Source of the DNA: an uncultured Candidatus Entotheonella sp.
GTDB lineage: Bacteria; Tectomicrobia; Entotheonellia; Entotheonellales; Entotheonellaceae
DNA length: 64,000 nt
Assembly (NCBI GenBank): GCA_951828535.1
Contig: OX639990.1
Span: forward strand, 3,025,300 to 3,089,299
Direction of reading: 5' to 3'
Positions 35,834 to 43,699 of the stretch are shown here, piece by piece (positions within the stretch are counted from its first letter, which is position 1; each line of letters starts with the position of its first letter). A program made the translations under genes and the position numbers. The notes beneath the pieces are model-generated. The model was given only the letters and a program-made list of their open reading frames with translations, was not told where the DNA came from and did no database searches.

Positions 35834-35853
35834 CCTATCAGGCGAGTGATAGG
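35834..35853 (-). promoter_or_regulatory. Hairpin overlapping the tolQ ribosome binding site
   Basis: On the minus strand CCTATCA and TGATAGG pair around a 6-base loop. The 3' arm runs into the AGGAGG used by tolQ, so the structure could limit translation of the first tol gene. Confidence 0.4.
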
Positions 35854-35919
35854 TCAAGTCCGTGGCTCTGTGGGGTCGCGGTTTTGGCTGCTACAGATTG
35901 CCAACCACGATGGAGCAGC

Positions 35920-35928
35920 ATTATATCA
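35920..35928 (-). promoter_or_regulatory. Extended -10 promoter for the tol-pal operon
   Basis: On the minus strand TGATATAAT gives a perfect TATAAT with the TGn extension, about 100 bases upstream of tolQ. The -35 region is weak. Confidence 0.5.
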
Positions 35929-36038
35929 CGCCTGTAAAGCTCCTGCATCGCCATTCAGCGGCCAATGCCCTCTCAATAAGGGGCGTTGCCGCCTCCGTTG
36001 GTGCGTCAATCCGGCCCATCCGAGCGCCCTGTTGTGGC

Positions 36039-36068
36039 TTGACATGGAAAAGCCGGGGGTGCTACTTT
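36039..36068 (+). promoter_or_regulatory. Sigma70-like promoter for cytochrome c'
   Basis: TTGACA at 36039-36044 and TACTTT at 36063-36068, spaced 18 bases, about 85 bases upstream of the cytochrome ATG. Confidence 0.5.
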
Positions 36069-36156
36069 CCGCCGCAAAGCAGCACGGTGTCCTGGGCGGG
36101 GAAGGTTCAATCGAACACGGCTAGCACGGTCCATCGCATCGCGGGGGAGGAATTTT

Positions 36157-36636
36157 ATGAGACGCAGGCAACTTACACTGATGACGCTGCTGATTGGCAT
36201 GCTCGGGTTGGTTCTCATGCTGACCGGCGCACAGGCGCAAGACGATGAGCATTACTTGGGCTATCGGCAGAAGGTGATGAAGTCCATCGGGGCCAGCATG
36301 GGGGGGATTGGCGACATCCTGAAGCACAAACTGCCTTTTGCGGGCCACATCGAGACGCATGCCAGCGACATTTCGCGCATGAGCACGCTGATCAAGGACG
36401 CGTTTGAGAAAGAAATTACCGAGGGGCGCACCGATGCCAAGCCCGAGGTCTGGCAGGATTGGGACAAGTTCGCGGCCGGGGCAGAGACGCTCCAGGAAGA
36501 AAGCGCCAAGCTGGCCGATATCGCTTCCGCCGGCGACATGGCGGCCATCGGCGCGCAGGTGAAAAACCTCGGCAAAGCCTGTGGCGACTGCCACAAGCCG
36601 TTCCGCAAACCCAAAGAGGAGCGGTTCAAAAGATAA
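36157..36636 (+). CDS. Cytochrome c' (class II c-type cytochrome)
   Basis: 159 residues with a Sec signal cut after AQA (about residue 27). Arg37 and Met41 in YRQKVMKSIG match the distal heme-pocket segment of cytochromes c'. CGDCH (142-146) near the C-terminus binds heme c with His146 as axial ligand. These four-helix periplasmic proteins bind NO and CO and can give nitrosative-stress protection. The GGAGGAA ribosome binding site is strong. Convergent with pilT. Confidence 0.93.
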   Translation: MRRRQLTLMTLLIGMLGLVLMLTGAQAQDDEHYLGYRQKVMKSIGASMGGIGDILKHKLPFAGHIETHASDISRMSTLIKDAFEKEITEGRTDAKPEVWQDWDKFAAGAETLQEESAKLADIASAGDMAAIGAQVKNLGKACGDCHKPFRKPKEERFKR

Positions 36637-36677
36637 GCGCCTGGCGGGGTCGTGCTGCTTGCTCTATCCCTCCGGTT

Positions 36678-36696
36678 GGCGGCCGTTCCGGCCGCC
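36678..36696. terminator. Hairpin between convergent cytochrome c' and pilT genes
   Basis: Perfect 7-bp stem GGCGGCC/GGCCGCC around GTTCC in the 71-base gap between two stops. No distinct U-run, so termination is only suggested. Confidence 0.4.
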
Positions 36697-36707
36697 TCAC
36701 CCATCCA

Positions 36708-37793
36708 TCATTCTCCCAATATCAAAGTTGTGTCGGCGTTGTCCAGGAAAACTCGGAAGCGAGTCTTGTCCGTGGCGTGCGGATAGGCCTCCGCGGCACG
36801 AATGCGCCCGCTCTGCACGTGTTCCAGCAGCGCGTCGTCGAGCGCTTGCATGCCGTGCGCCCTACCGGTTTGCAGCACGGTGGGAATCTGGTGGGTTTTG
36901 CCGTCCCGAATGAGGGCGCGCACCGCCGGGGTGGCGAGAAGAATTTCCAGCGCGACGCAGCGGCCGGCGGCATCGCGCCGCTTCAACAGCACCTGCGCCA
37001 CGATGGCCTGTAGCGAGTCGGCCAGGGTTGCACGAATCAAAGACTGTTGCGAGGCGGGGAAAAGATCCACCATGCGGCTGATGGTGGCGGCGGCGCTCCG
37101 GGTGTGCAGCGTGGCGAACACCAGATGCCCGGTCGAGGCCGCTTCGATGGCGAAGCGAATCGTTTCCAAATCGCGCATTTCGCCCACCATGATGATGTCC
37201 GGATCCTCTCGCAACACCGCCCGCAACGCCGCGGCGAACGTGCGCGTATGGCTGCCGACCTCGCGCTGATTGACCACGCAGCTTTTGTTGGCATGGACGA
37301 ATTCCACCGGGTCCTCGATGGTCAGGATGTGGTCCCTGCGGTGCGTGTTGGCGTAATCGATCAGCGCTGCCAAGGTAGTGGATTTGCCGCTTCCGGTCGG
37401 CCCGGTGACCAGCACGAGCCCCTGCGGCAAGAGGGGTAATTTGAGCAGGGTGCGCGGCAGCCCGAGTGCTTCGAGGCTGGGAATGGTGGTGGGAATTTGT
37501 CGGAACACCGCTGCGACGCCGTGTTGCTGCAGGAACAGGTTGACCCGGTAACGCGACAAGCCGGGCGCCGCGTGGGCAAAATCAGCGTCCCCCGTTTCCT
37601 CAAACTGTTTCACCAGGGTCGCCGGGGTGACTTCATACAGCATGGTCTTGAGGTCGTCGTTGCTCAAGGCGGGGTAACGCACGCGCTGCAGGTCGCCATT
37701 GACTCGCAATAGGGGCGGGGAGCCAGAGGCCAAGTGCAGGTCACTCGCCCCCTGCTCCGTCATGAGCTTGAAGAAGGCGTCGAGTTTGGCCAT
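36708..37793 (-). CDS. pilT: PilT/PilU-type retraction ATPase
   Basis: 361 residues. N-terminal ASDLHLASGSPPLLRVNG is the PilT N2 domain start. Walker A is GPTGSGKST (131-139), then the Asp box TIEDPVEFVH, Walker B IIMVGEMRD and the His box ATLHTRSA. The C-terminal VRALIRDGKTHQI matches the AIRNLIRE region needed for retraction. It powers type IV pilus depolymerisation. No pilus structural genes lie in the window. It lies 34 bases downstream of the SspB-like gene. Confidence 0.92.
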   Translation of the reverse strand: MAKLDAFFKLMTEQGASDLHLASGSPPLLRVNGDLQRVRYPALSNDDLKTMLYEVTPATLVKQFEETGDADFAHAAPGLSRYRVNLFLQQHGVAAVFRQIPTTIPSLEALGLPRTLLKLPLLPQGLVLVTGPTGSGKSTTLAALIDYANTHRRDHILTIEDPVEFVHANKSCVVNQREVGSHTRTFAAALRAVLREDPDIIMVGEMRDLETIRFAIEAASTGHLVFATLHTRSAAATISRMVDLFPASQQSLIRATLADSLQAIVAQVLLKRRDAAGRCVALEILLATPAVRALIRDGKTHQIPTVLQTGRAHGMQALDDALLEHVQSGRIRAAEAYPHATDKTRFRVFLDNADTTLILGE

Positions 37794-37827
37794 GGTGTGA
37801 TTCCGCGTCCGGCGGGCATCGGCCGGG

Positions 37828-38301
37828 TTACTTCACCAAACGCAGGTGCCCCCGTTTGCGAGGCGTTTGGGAGGCTGGCGCCTCGCCGTTGACGCGCGGC
37901 ACCGCTTTCGGCCCTAGCTTGTGCGCTGCGTCGGGAGCTGGCGCGGCGGTCTGCTTCACCTGCAACTGAGCCTTGAGACTTTCCAGCACCTCGGGCGAGG
38001 CGCTTTCTTGCCACAGGGCGCCTTCCATGGTGTGCGGATTGAACGCCGCCCACAGCGCGTCCATGGCGACGTAGCAACCGAATCGCCGCCCGCCGAACGA
38101 CAGGTTGACGCTGATACCGTCCTCAGTCACGTCGATGGGGCGCGGAAAGTCGCGATTGAGGATCAGTCGCAGGGCCGGGTTCTGGGCTTGGTGCGGCGGA
38201 ACGCAGACGTCGGGGTGGCGTGCATCAAGGCACAGCATGGTGTCTCCCTCTGCCAACAACTTGAGGACGACCGCTTCTTTGCTGACTGGAGCCGAATTCA
38301 T
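37828..38301 (-). CDS. SspB-like protein (ClpXP adaptor family, tentative)
   Basis: 157 residues from the ATG at 38301 (AGGAAT upstream); the longer open frame upstream is not credible. The central LRLILNRDFPRPIDVTEDGISVNLSFGG, taken as a strand pattern, resembles the SspB fold. It is followed by a Cys/Val strand and an acidic-aromatic helix, then a linker and a basic tail RKRGHLRLVK. In SspB the C-terminal tail docks on ClpX; here the tail RGHLRLVK is similar in kind. Identification is by pattern only. It probably forms an operon with pilT. Confidence 0.5.
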   Translation of the reverse strand: MNSAPVSKEAVVLKLLAEGDTMLCLDARHPDVCVPPHQAQNPALRLILNRDFPRPIDVTEDGISVNLSFGGRRFGCYVAMDALWAAFNPHTMEGALWQESASPEVLESLKAQLQVKQTAAPAPDAAHKLGPKAVPRVNGEAPASQTPRKRGHLRLVK

Positions 38302-38519
38302 AATTATTCCTGATTCGATTGGAGGGAGGACAGGTTGGCAGCCAAATTTGCGGCCCACTCTAGCAAGGGGCATGGGCAGGGTCAAGCCGTTCCAGGCACC
38401 TCGGGAAGCGATCCGCGTGGTCTTGAGCGCTCCTTTCCGGGTGTGTACGATGGGCGCCTTCACAAAACCGCACGGCGCCGGATGGGCCGGCAATTCCTAC
38501 CTGCGAGAGGGGAATCGTG

Positions 38520-39419
38520 ATGCAACTTGGATTTATCGGGGTCGGGAACATTGGCACGCCGATGTGTCGCCACCTGATCGAGGCCGGCCATGACGTGTTG
38601 GTATTCGACGTGCATCCATCGAACTTGGCACGCATGGTCAGCCTCGGCGCTCAGCAGGCCGACAGCCCCAAGGCGGTGGCGCTGGCGTGCGACATCGTGT
38701 TCAGCTCGCTGCCGGGGCCGCGGGAGATCGAACACGTGGCGCTGGGGACCGACGGCCTTGCGGACGCCGCGCGCCCGGGCCTGATCTACGTCGATCTGAG
38801 CACCAATTCCCCGACCGTGGCGCAACGGCTGTGCGCCACCCTGGCGGCCAAGGGCGTCACGATGCTGGATGCGCCGGTGAGCGGCGGCGTGGCGGGCGCC
38901 GAGCAGGGGACCCTGGCGGTCATGGTGGGCGGCGACGCGAACGCCTTTGAAACCGTCCGGCCCCTGCTGCAGCACATCGGCGCCAACGTTTTCCGGGTCG
39001 GCGATAGCGGCAGTGGCTGCGTGGCCAAGGTGGTCAACAACATGCTGGCCTTCGTCAACTCCATGGCGGCATTCGAGGGCATGCTGCTGGGCGTCAAGGC
39101 GGGCGTCGACCCGCAGATTCTGCACGACATCGTTCAGTCCAGCAGCGGCGCCAGCTGGGCCATGCGGCAGTTTCCCCACAAGATTTTCGCCGGGGATTTC
39201 TCCCCCGGCTTCACCATCGACCTGGCGCACAAGGATTTGCGTCTGGCGCTGGAACTCGGCGATGAGCTGTCGGTGCCGTTGGTGATGGGCAGCGTGTGTA
39301 TCAACCTGATGCGTCAGGCACGCGCCAACGGCCGCGGCGGGAACGATTTAAGCGGCATGATGCAGGTGTTAGAGGATAACTTGGGAATGCAGGTGCGCCA
39401 GCCGCCAAAGGGCAATTGA
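38520..39419 (+). CDS. 3-hydroxyisobutyrate dehydrogenase-like (beta-hydroxyacid dehydrogenase)
   Basis: 299 residues from ATG 38520 (a GTG lies directly before it). The Rossmann motif is GFIGVGNIGTPM. Then come DAPVSGGVAGAEQGTLAVMVGG, the substrate-binding segment, and KVVNNML with the catalytic Lys. Family members oxidise 3-hydroxyisobutyrate, tartronate semialdehyde and related beta-hydroxyacids. Substrate is not determined. It is transcribed divergently from the SspB-like gene. Confidence 0.9.
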   Translation: MQLGFIGVGNIGTPMCRHLIEAGHDVLVFDVHPSNLARMVSLGAQQADSPKAVALACDIVFSSLPGPREIEHVALGTDGLADAARPGLIYVDLSTNSPTVAQRLCATLAAKGVTMLDAPVSGGVAGAEQGTLAVMVGGDANAFETVRPLLQHIGANVFRVGDSGSGCVAKVVNNMLAFVNSMAAFEGMLLGVKAGVDPQILHDIVQSSSGASWAMRQFPHKIFAGDFSPGFTIDLAHKDLRLALELGDELSVPLVMGSVCINLMRQARANGRGGNDLSGMMQVLEDNLGMQVRQPPKGN

Positions 39420-39445
39420 GGCCGGCGCGCCGGCGGGTGAGTGGA

Positions 39446-40075
39446 TCAGCGGCGTTCGGTTTCTTCGAAGCCTTGCCAGGGGTGCACGCCCGGCCCCTCG
39501 TGCGACGCGACAACCTGATCGGCCCGGTGGTCCACCGGCGGCTCGACGTGAACCAGGCGATCCTCGGAATAGGCTTGGCCGTTCACCATGATGGGGGCGC
39601 CTCGATTGAGGACGTCCTCGCCCTCAACCTTCTTCTGCAGCAGCATGAGCCCCTCCAGCACCGCCTCCGGGCGCGGCGGGCAACCTGCGATGTACACGTC
39701 CACCGGAATGATGCGGTCGATGCCCTGTACGGTGGCGTAATTCCGGTAAAACCCCCCCGAAGACGCGCAGGCCCCAAAGGCGATCACCCACTTCGGCTCG
39801 CACATCTGATCGTAAACGCGCTTGAGAACCGGTGCGATCTTGTGGTTGATCGTGCCGACGACCATGAGCAGGTCCGATTGCCGGGGCGAAAACCGCGGCA
39901 GTTCCGCGCCGAAACGGGCAACGTCGTAATGCGATCCCCAGGTGGCCATGAATTCCATGCCGCAGCAAGCGGTCACGAAGGGCAGGGGAAAGAAGGAGTT
40001 CTTGCGGCCCCAATTGATGATTTTGTTGAGCTGCGAGGTGATGAATCCGCTCCCAAAGATCGTTTCCAGTCCCAC
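39446..40075 (-). CDS. nuoB: NADH-quinone oxidoreductase subunit B (isolated nuoB)
   Basis: 209 residues. Cys37 and Cys38 (TACCGMEFM), Cys103 (FGACASSGG) and Cys132 (AGCPPRPEA) are the four ligands of cluster N2. The core is complete and typical; the C-terminal ~40 residues are an extra tail. In complex I operons nuoB lies between nuoA and nuoC, but none is present here. It could be a second copy or a stand-alone locus. The same fold occurs in hydrogenase small subunits, but the motifs are NuoB-type. Confidence 0.88.
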   Translation of the reverse strand: MGLETIFGSGFITSQLNKIINWGRKNSFFPLPFVTACCGMEFMATWGSHYDVARFGAELPRFSPRQSDLLMVVGTINHKIAPVLKRVYDQMCEPKWVIAFGACASSGGFYRNYATVQGIDRIIPVDVYIAGCPPRPEAVLEGLMLLQKKVEGEDVLNRGAPIMVNGQAYSEDRLVHVEPPVDHRADQVVASHEGPGVHPWQGFEETERR

Positions 40076-40500
40076 TGGGTTTCCTTTCTACGGCGCAACG
40101 AGCAAGTGAGGACGCTTCAGTCCAGGCGGGCAACCAATTCCGGCATTGTAAACATCAGGGCATGCCTGAAGCAAGCCGCGGCACGGCCCGTTACAGGTTA
40201 AGCGCACATGGCGTCATCCGGTTAACTTCGGCAACAGACAGAACGTTTTCGTATCAACCTGTAGGTCGGAATAGCGAACCGTAAGCCGACATTCCGCTGC
40301 GCTCAGCGGCCTTCTGCTGTCGGGTTACGCCTGCGGCTAGCCCGACCTACTTAATCGCCGGTAGCGCCAGGTTGTGCTCCCGGAGTGAACCCGGCCTCGT
40401 TTTCACCAACCCGGAAGCATGCCTCAATGCGACCAACCGCGGCGTCGGGTCATGGCCACCCCCACTTTGACACCGGAATCGAGCCTTTCGGCACGCTGCA
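40076..40500. other. Intergenic region between nuoB and the DUF1232 gene
   Basis: 425 bases with no gene. The centre holds the second copy of the dispersed palindromic repeat (40261-40350). The remaining sequence shows no ribosome binding site or open frame worth calling, and no tRNA-like cloverleaf. Confidence 0.6.
40261..40350. repeat. Dispersed palindromic repeat, copy 2
   Basis: 90 bases from GTAGGTCGG to CCCGACCTAC, so the ends are inverted repeats. The second internal arm GTCGGGTTACGCCTGCGGC differs from copy 1 at few positions. The first arm, GTCGGAATAGCG...AAGCCGAC, is more diverged. Confidence 0.8.
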
Positions 40501-40890
40501 TCATTGATCTTGTTGACGATGCTCGATTTCTAGCTCCGCTTTGACTTCCGCGGTCTCCGATGCGGCATCCGCGGCGTAAGTCTTAAGCGATTCGGCCAGC
40601 ATCTGGGCGACAAAGAGAATAACGGCCACGTCATCGAGCAGGCCGGCTCCTGGGATGAAATCCGGTACTGCATCCAAGGGGGAAATCAGGTAGACGAGAG
40701 AGCCAACGGCTGTGGCCTTCTTGCCCCAGGCCACGTTCGGGTCCTTTATGAAACTCCACAACAACTGAACTTTGTCCCATATTTTCACCATAGGGCCTCG
40801 GTTCATGGCGCCGAGTTTCCTGGCAATCGTCGGGATGTCCTTTAGAGAGGCTCGCTTGGCGAATTTCCTCAGCAGTGCCATTTTTTCCAT
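40501..40890 (-). CDS. DUF1232 (YkvA-type) membrane protein
   Basis: 129 residues from the ATG at 40890, nine bases after AGAGGAG. The motif LVYLISPLDAVPDFIPGAGLLDDVAVIL is typical of DUF1232. It covers two closely spaced hydrophobic segments. The C-terminus is charged. Function of the family is not established. It follows the rhomboid gene on the same strand, 76 bases away. Confidence 0.8.
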   Translation of the reverse strand: MEKMALLRKFAKRASLKDIPTIARKLGAMNRGPMVKIWDKVQLLWSFIKDPNVAWGKKATAVGSLVYLISPLDAVPDFIPGAGLLDDVAVILFVAQMLAESLKTYAADAASETAEVKAELEIEHRQQDQ

Positions 40891-40966
40891 ACTGCTGTTC
40901 TCCTCTTCCAGAGCGTGGCCATCCATCGTGCGGAGGAATGTCGGATTACGTTCAAAAGCGGTCTGA

Positions 40967-41530
40967 TCATTCCTGATGCCCTTGCAACCGGGCAGCCAGG
41001 ACGCCGGAGAGCATCCCGAACAGGTGCCCTTCCCAGGAGATGAAGGCGCGGCTGGGCAGCACGCCCCAGACGAGGCCGCCGTAGAAGAAGAGGGTCAGCA
41101 GCGTCGCCAGGATGGCCGCGGCGCTGCGCTCGTACCAGCCGCGTGCTACCAGATAGCCGAAATATCCGAAGATCAGGCCGCTGGCCCCGATGTGGTAGGA
41201 ATCCCTCCCGAAGAGCCACAACGCCGCCCCGCCGCACAGGATGACAAAGACAGAGACGCCCAGAAACACCCGCTTGCCCCGTAGGGCGACGAGGCCGCCG
41301 AGCACCAGGAAGGGCACGGTATTGACCATGGCATGGCTCACGCTGCCATGTATGAAGGGGCTGAGCGGTATGCCGATCAGCCCCGAGAGGCGGCGCGGCA
41401 GAATTCCCAAGCTGTAGAGTTGGCGGACCGACAGGAAGTTCACCAATTCCACGGCCCAGATGAGGACGATGGCGCCCAGAATCAGGGAGGCACTGGTCTT
41501 GAGCCGGGCCATCATGGGGCGTGCCGTCAT
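40967..41530 (-). CDS. Rhomboid-family intramembrane serine protease
   Basis: 187 residues from the ATG at 41530, four bases after the metG stop (TAATCGGATG), implying coupling; no separate ribosome binding site is clear. Six membrane segments. GASGLIFG holds Ser117, the nucleophile, and WEGHLFG holds His169. HAMVN near residue 66 is the oxyanion segment. All catalytic residues are present. Substrate unknown. Confidence 0.85.
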   Translation of the reverse strand: MTARPMMARLKTSASLILGAIVLIWAVELVNFLSVRQLYSLGILPRRLSGLIGIPLSPFIHGSVSHAMVNTVPFLVLGGLVALRGKRVFLGVSVFVILCGGAALWLFGRDSYHIGASGLIFGYFGYLVARGWYERSAAAILATLLTLFFYGGLVWGVLPSRAFISWEGHLFGMLSGVLAARLQGHQE

Positions 41531-41534
41531 CCGA

Positions 41535-43550
41535 TTACCGTATCCGCTGTCCCGGCTGACGCGGCTGGGCAAACTCTGCTACCACCACGTCCGTGCCGTC
41601 GGGTCCCGCCGCCAGCAGCATGCCCTCGCTGACGCCGAACCGCATTTTACGGGGCTGCAGGTTGGCGACCACGATGACCTGTTTGCCCACGAGGTCATCG
41701 GGAGCATACGACTGCCGGATGCCGGCGAAAATGGTGCGCTGCTCGTTGCCGATGTCTACATTTAAGCGCAGCAGCCGGTCCGCTCCCTCCACCGTCTCAG
41801 CCTGCAACACAGTCGCCACCCGCAGATCGACACGGCTGAAGGCATCGATATCGATCTGAGGCTCCAGCGCCTCGACCGGTTGCGCCATCGGGCTGGCGGG
41901 AATAGCATCAAGGTTGTCCTTGCTGGCCGCGACCATGGCGCTGACCTGCTTGGCGTCCACCCGTTCGATCAGCCGCTCAAAGGCACCGATCTCGTGCGCC
42001 TCCAGATCGAAGCGCGCCGTATCGTCAAACAGCAGCGGCTCGACGCGCAGGATCGCCTCCACGTCTGCGGCGTATTTCGGCAGCACCGGCTTGATCAGCG
42101 CCGCCACCGTGCGGCAGCAATTCACCGCGAACGTGCACACCGCCTGCGCCGCCTGTGGGTCCTCTTTGACCAGCTCCCACGGCGCCGCGTCCTGGAAGTA
42201 TTTGTTGCCGACCTCCGCAATCGCCACGATCTCTTGCACGGCGCGGTTGAACTCCATGCGCTCATACGACTCTCGCACCCGCGGCACGCGCGCCCGTATG
42301 TTGTCGATGAGCGGCTTCACGGAAGCGTCGAGTTCTCCGAGCCGGCCCTCGAAGTGCCGGTTCACGAACGGTACCACGCGGCTGACCAGATTGGCGATCT
42401 TGTTCACCAGTTCGGCATCGACTCGATGCACGAACTCCTCCAGATTGAGGTCGAGGTCGTCGACCCGGCCGTTGAGCTTGGCGGCGTAGTAGTAACGCAG
42501 GTATTGCGGGGCGAGGTGGTCGAGGTAGGTGCGCGCCGTGATGAACGTGCCGCGCGTCTTGGACATCTTCTCGCCGTTGACGGTGAGAAACCCGTGCACC
42601 AGCACCTTCTTCGGCAGCGTGTAGCCGGCGCCGTGTAGCATGGCGGGCCAGAACAGGGCATGGAAATACGTGATGTCCTTGCCGACCACGTGGTAGATCG
42701 TCGCCTCCGGGTTGTGCCAGTAGGCGTCGAAATCGCGCCCTGTGTCGGCGCAGAACTTCTGTGTGGTGGCGATGTAGCCAATAGGCGCGTCGAGCCAGAC
42801 GTAGAAGTACTTATCCTCCTCGCCGGGGATCTTGAATCCGAAATACGGACCGTCGCGGCTCACGTCCCAATCCCGCAGCCCCTCGTTGATCCACGTCTCC
42901 AGGAAGCGCCGCACCTCCGGCTGCACCCGCCCCGGCGTGCCAACCCAGTCGCGCAGAAAGCCCTCGTAGGCGCTCATGGTGAAAAAGTAGTGCACCGATT
43001 CCCGCATCACCGGCTCGGCGCCGCACAGCACGCAGTGCGCGTCGCTGAGATCGGTGGGGCTGTAAGTGGTGCCGCACACCTCGCACACGTCGCCGTACTG
43101 CTCCGCCGCCTTGCAGCTGGGGCAGGTACCGCGAATGAAACGGTCGGGCAGATAGCGGGCGTCCTGCTCGCAGTAGTATTGCGTCACGGGCCGCGTTACA
43201 ATGTGGCCCTGCTCGCGCAGGCGCTCGAAGATGGTCTCCGAATGGTATTGATTTTCCGGGCTGTTGGTGGTGTAGAAGCAGTCGAAGGCGACGGAAAAAT
43301 CGGCAAAATCCCGCTGATGCTCGACGTAGAAAGGCGCGATGTATTCCTCCGGCGTCACCCCGGCGCGCCAGGCGTTGACCTCGATCGGCGTGCCGTGCGT
43401 ATCATCCGCGCACATGTACACAACGTCCTGCCCCGTCATCTTGAGAAAACGCACCAAGATATCCGTCTGGATATATTCGAGCATATGGCCGAGGTGAATG
43501 CTGCCATTGGCATACGGCAGCGCACTGGTAACGAGGACGGGAGCAGCCAT
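41535..43550 (-). CDS. metG: Methionyl-tRNA synthetase
   Basis: 671 residues, the long form. HLGH at 19-22 is the HIGH motif and KMSKT at 328-332 is the KMSKS motif. The zinc knuckle is CPSC...CEVC with a second CxxC pair (CVLC). The C-terminal dimer/tRNA-binding OB domain starts near residue 570 (IDIDAFSRVDLRVATV). Essential for translation. The rhomboid gene follows directly. Confidence 0.96.
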   Translation of the reverse strand: MAAPVLVTSALPYANGSIHLGHMLEYIQTDILVRFLKMTGQDVVYMCADDTHGTPIEVNAWRAGVTPEEYIAPFYVEHQRDFADFSVAFDCFYTTNSPENQYHSETIFERLREQGHIVTRPVTQYYCEQDARYLPDRFIRGTCPSCKAAEQYGDVCEVCGTTYSPTDLSDAHCVLCGAEPVMRESVHYFFTMSAYEGFLRDWVGTPGRVQPEVRRFLETWINEGLRDWDVSRDGPYFGFKIPGEEDKYFYVWLDAPIGYIATTQKFCADTGRDFDAYWHNPEATIYHVVGKDITYFHALFWPAMLHGAGYTLPKKVLVHGFLTVNGEKMSKTRGTFITARTYLDHLAPQYLRYYYAAKLNGRVDDLDLNLEEFVHRVDAELVNKIANLVSRVVPFVNRHFEGRLGELDASVKPLIDNIRARVPRVRESYERMEFNRAVQEIVAIAEVGNKYFQDAAPWELVKEDPQAAQAVCTFAVNCCRTVAALIKPVLPKYAADVEAILRVEPLLFDDTARFDLEAHEIGAFERLIERVDAKQVSAMVAASKDNLDAIPASPMAQPVEALEPQIDIDAFSRVDLRVATVLQAETVEGADRLLRLNVDIGNEQRTIFAGIRQSYAPDDLVGKQVIVVANLQPRKMRFGVSEGMLLAAGPDGTDVVVAEFAQPRQPGQRIR

Positions 43551-43699
43551 GGGCGGTCCTTTATTAAAGCATGCTAGCCAGAAGCTGGGGATGGGTTGGA
43601 CGCTGAATGGGCCTCACTATAGCCTATTCTGGCCCCCTACGCATTGGATGGCGCGGCTTGCGGAACGCCCTGTTCATGCCTTTGAAGAGGAGCCTTGGC

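Larger units (their letters stand above)
35820..36156. other. Divergent intergenic region between tolQ and cytochrome c'
   Basis: 337 bases without a credible gene. It contains the tolQ leader hairpin, the tol promoter on the minus strand and the cytochrome promoter on the plus strand. Short open frames across it lack ribosome binding sites. Confidence 0.6.

Noticed and set aside
40351-40500. Possible transposase remnant between repeat copy 2 and the DUF1232 gene
   Set aside because: Only short broken reading frames are visible and no transposase motif could be recognised.
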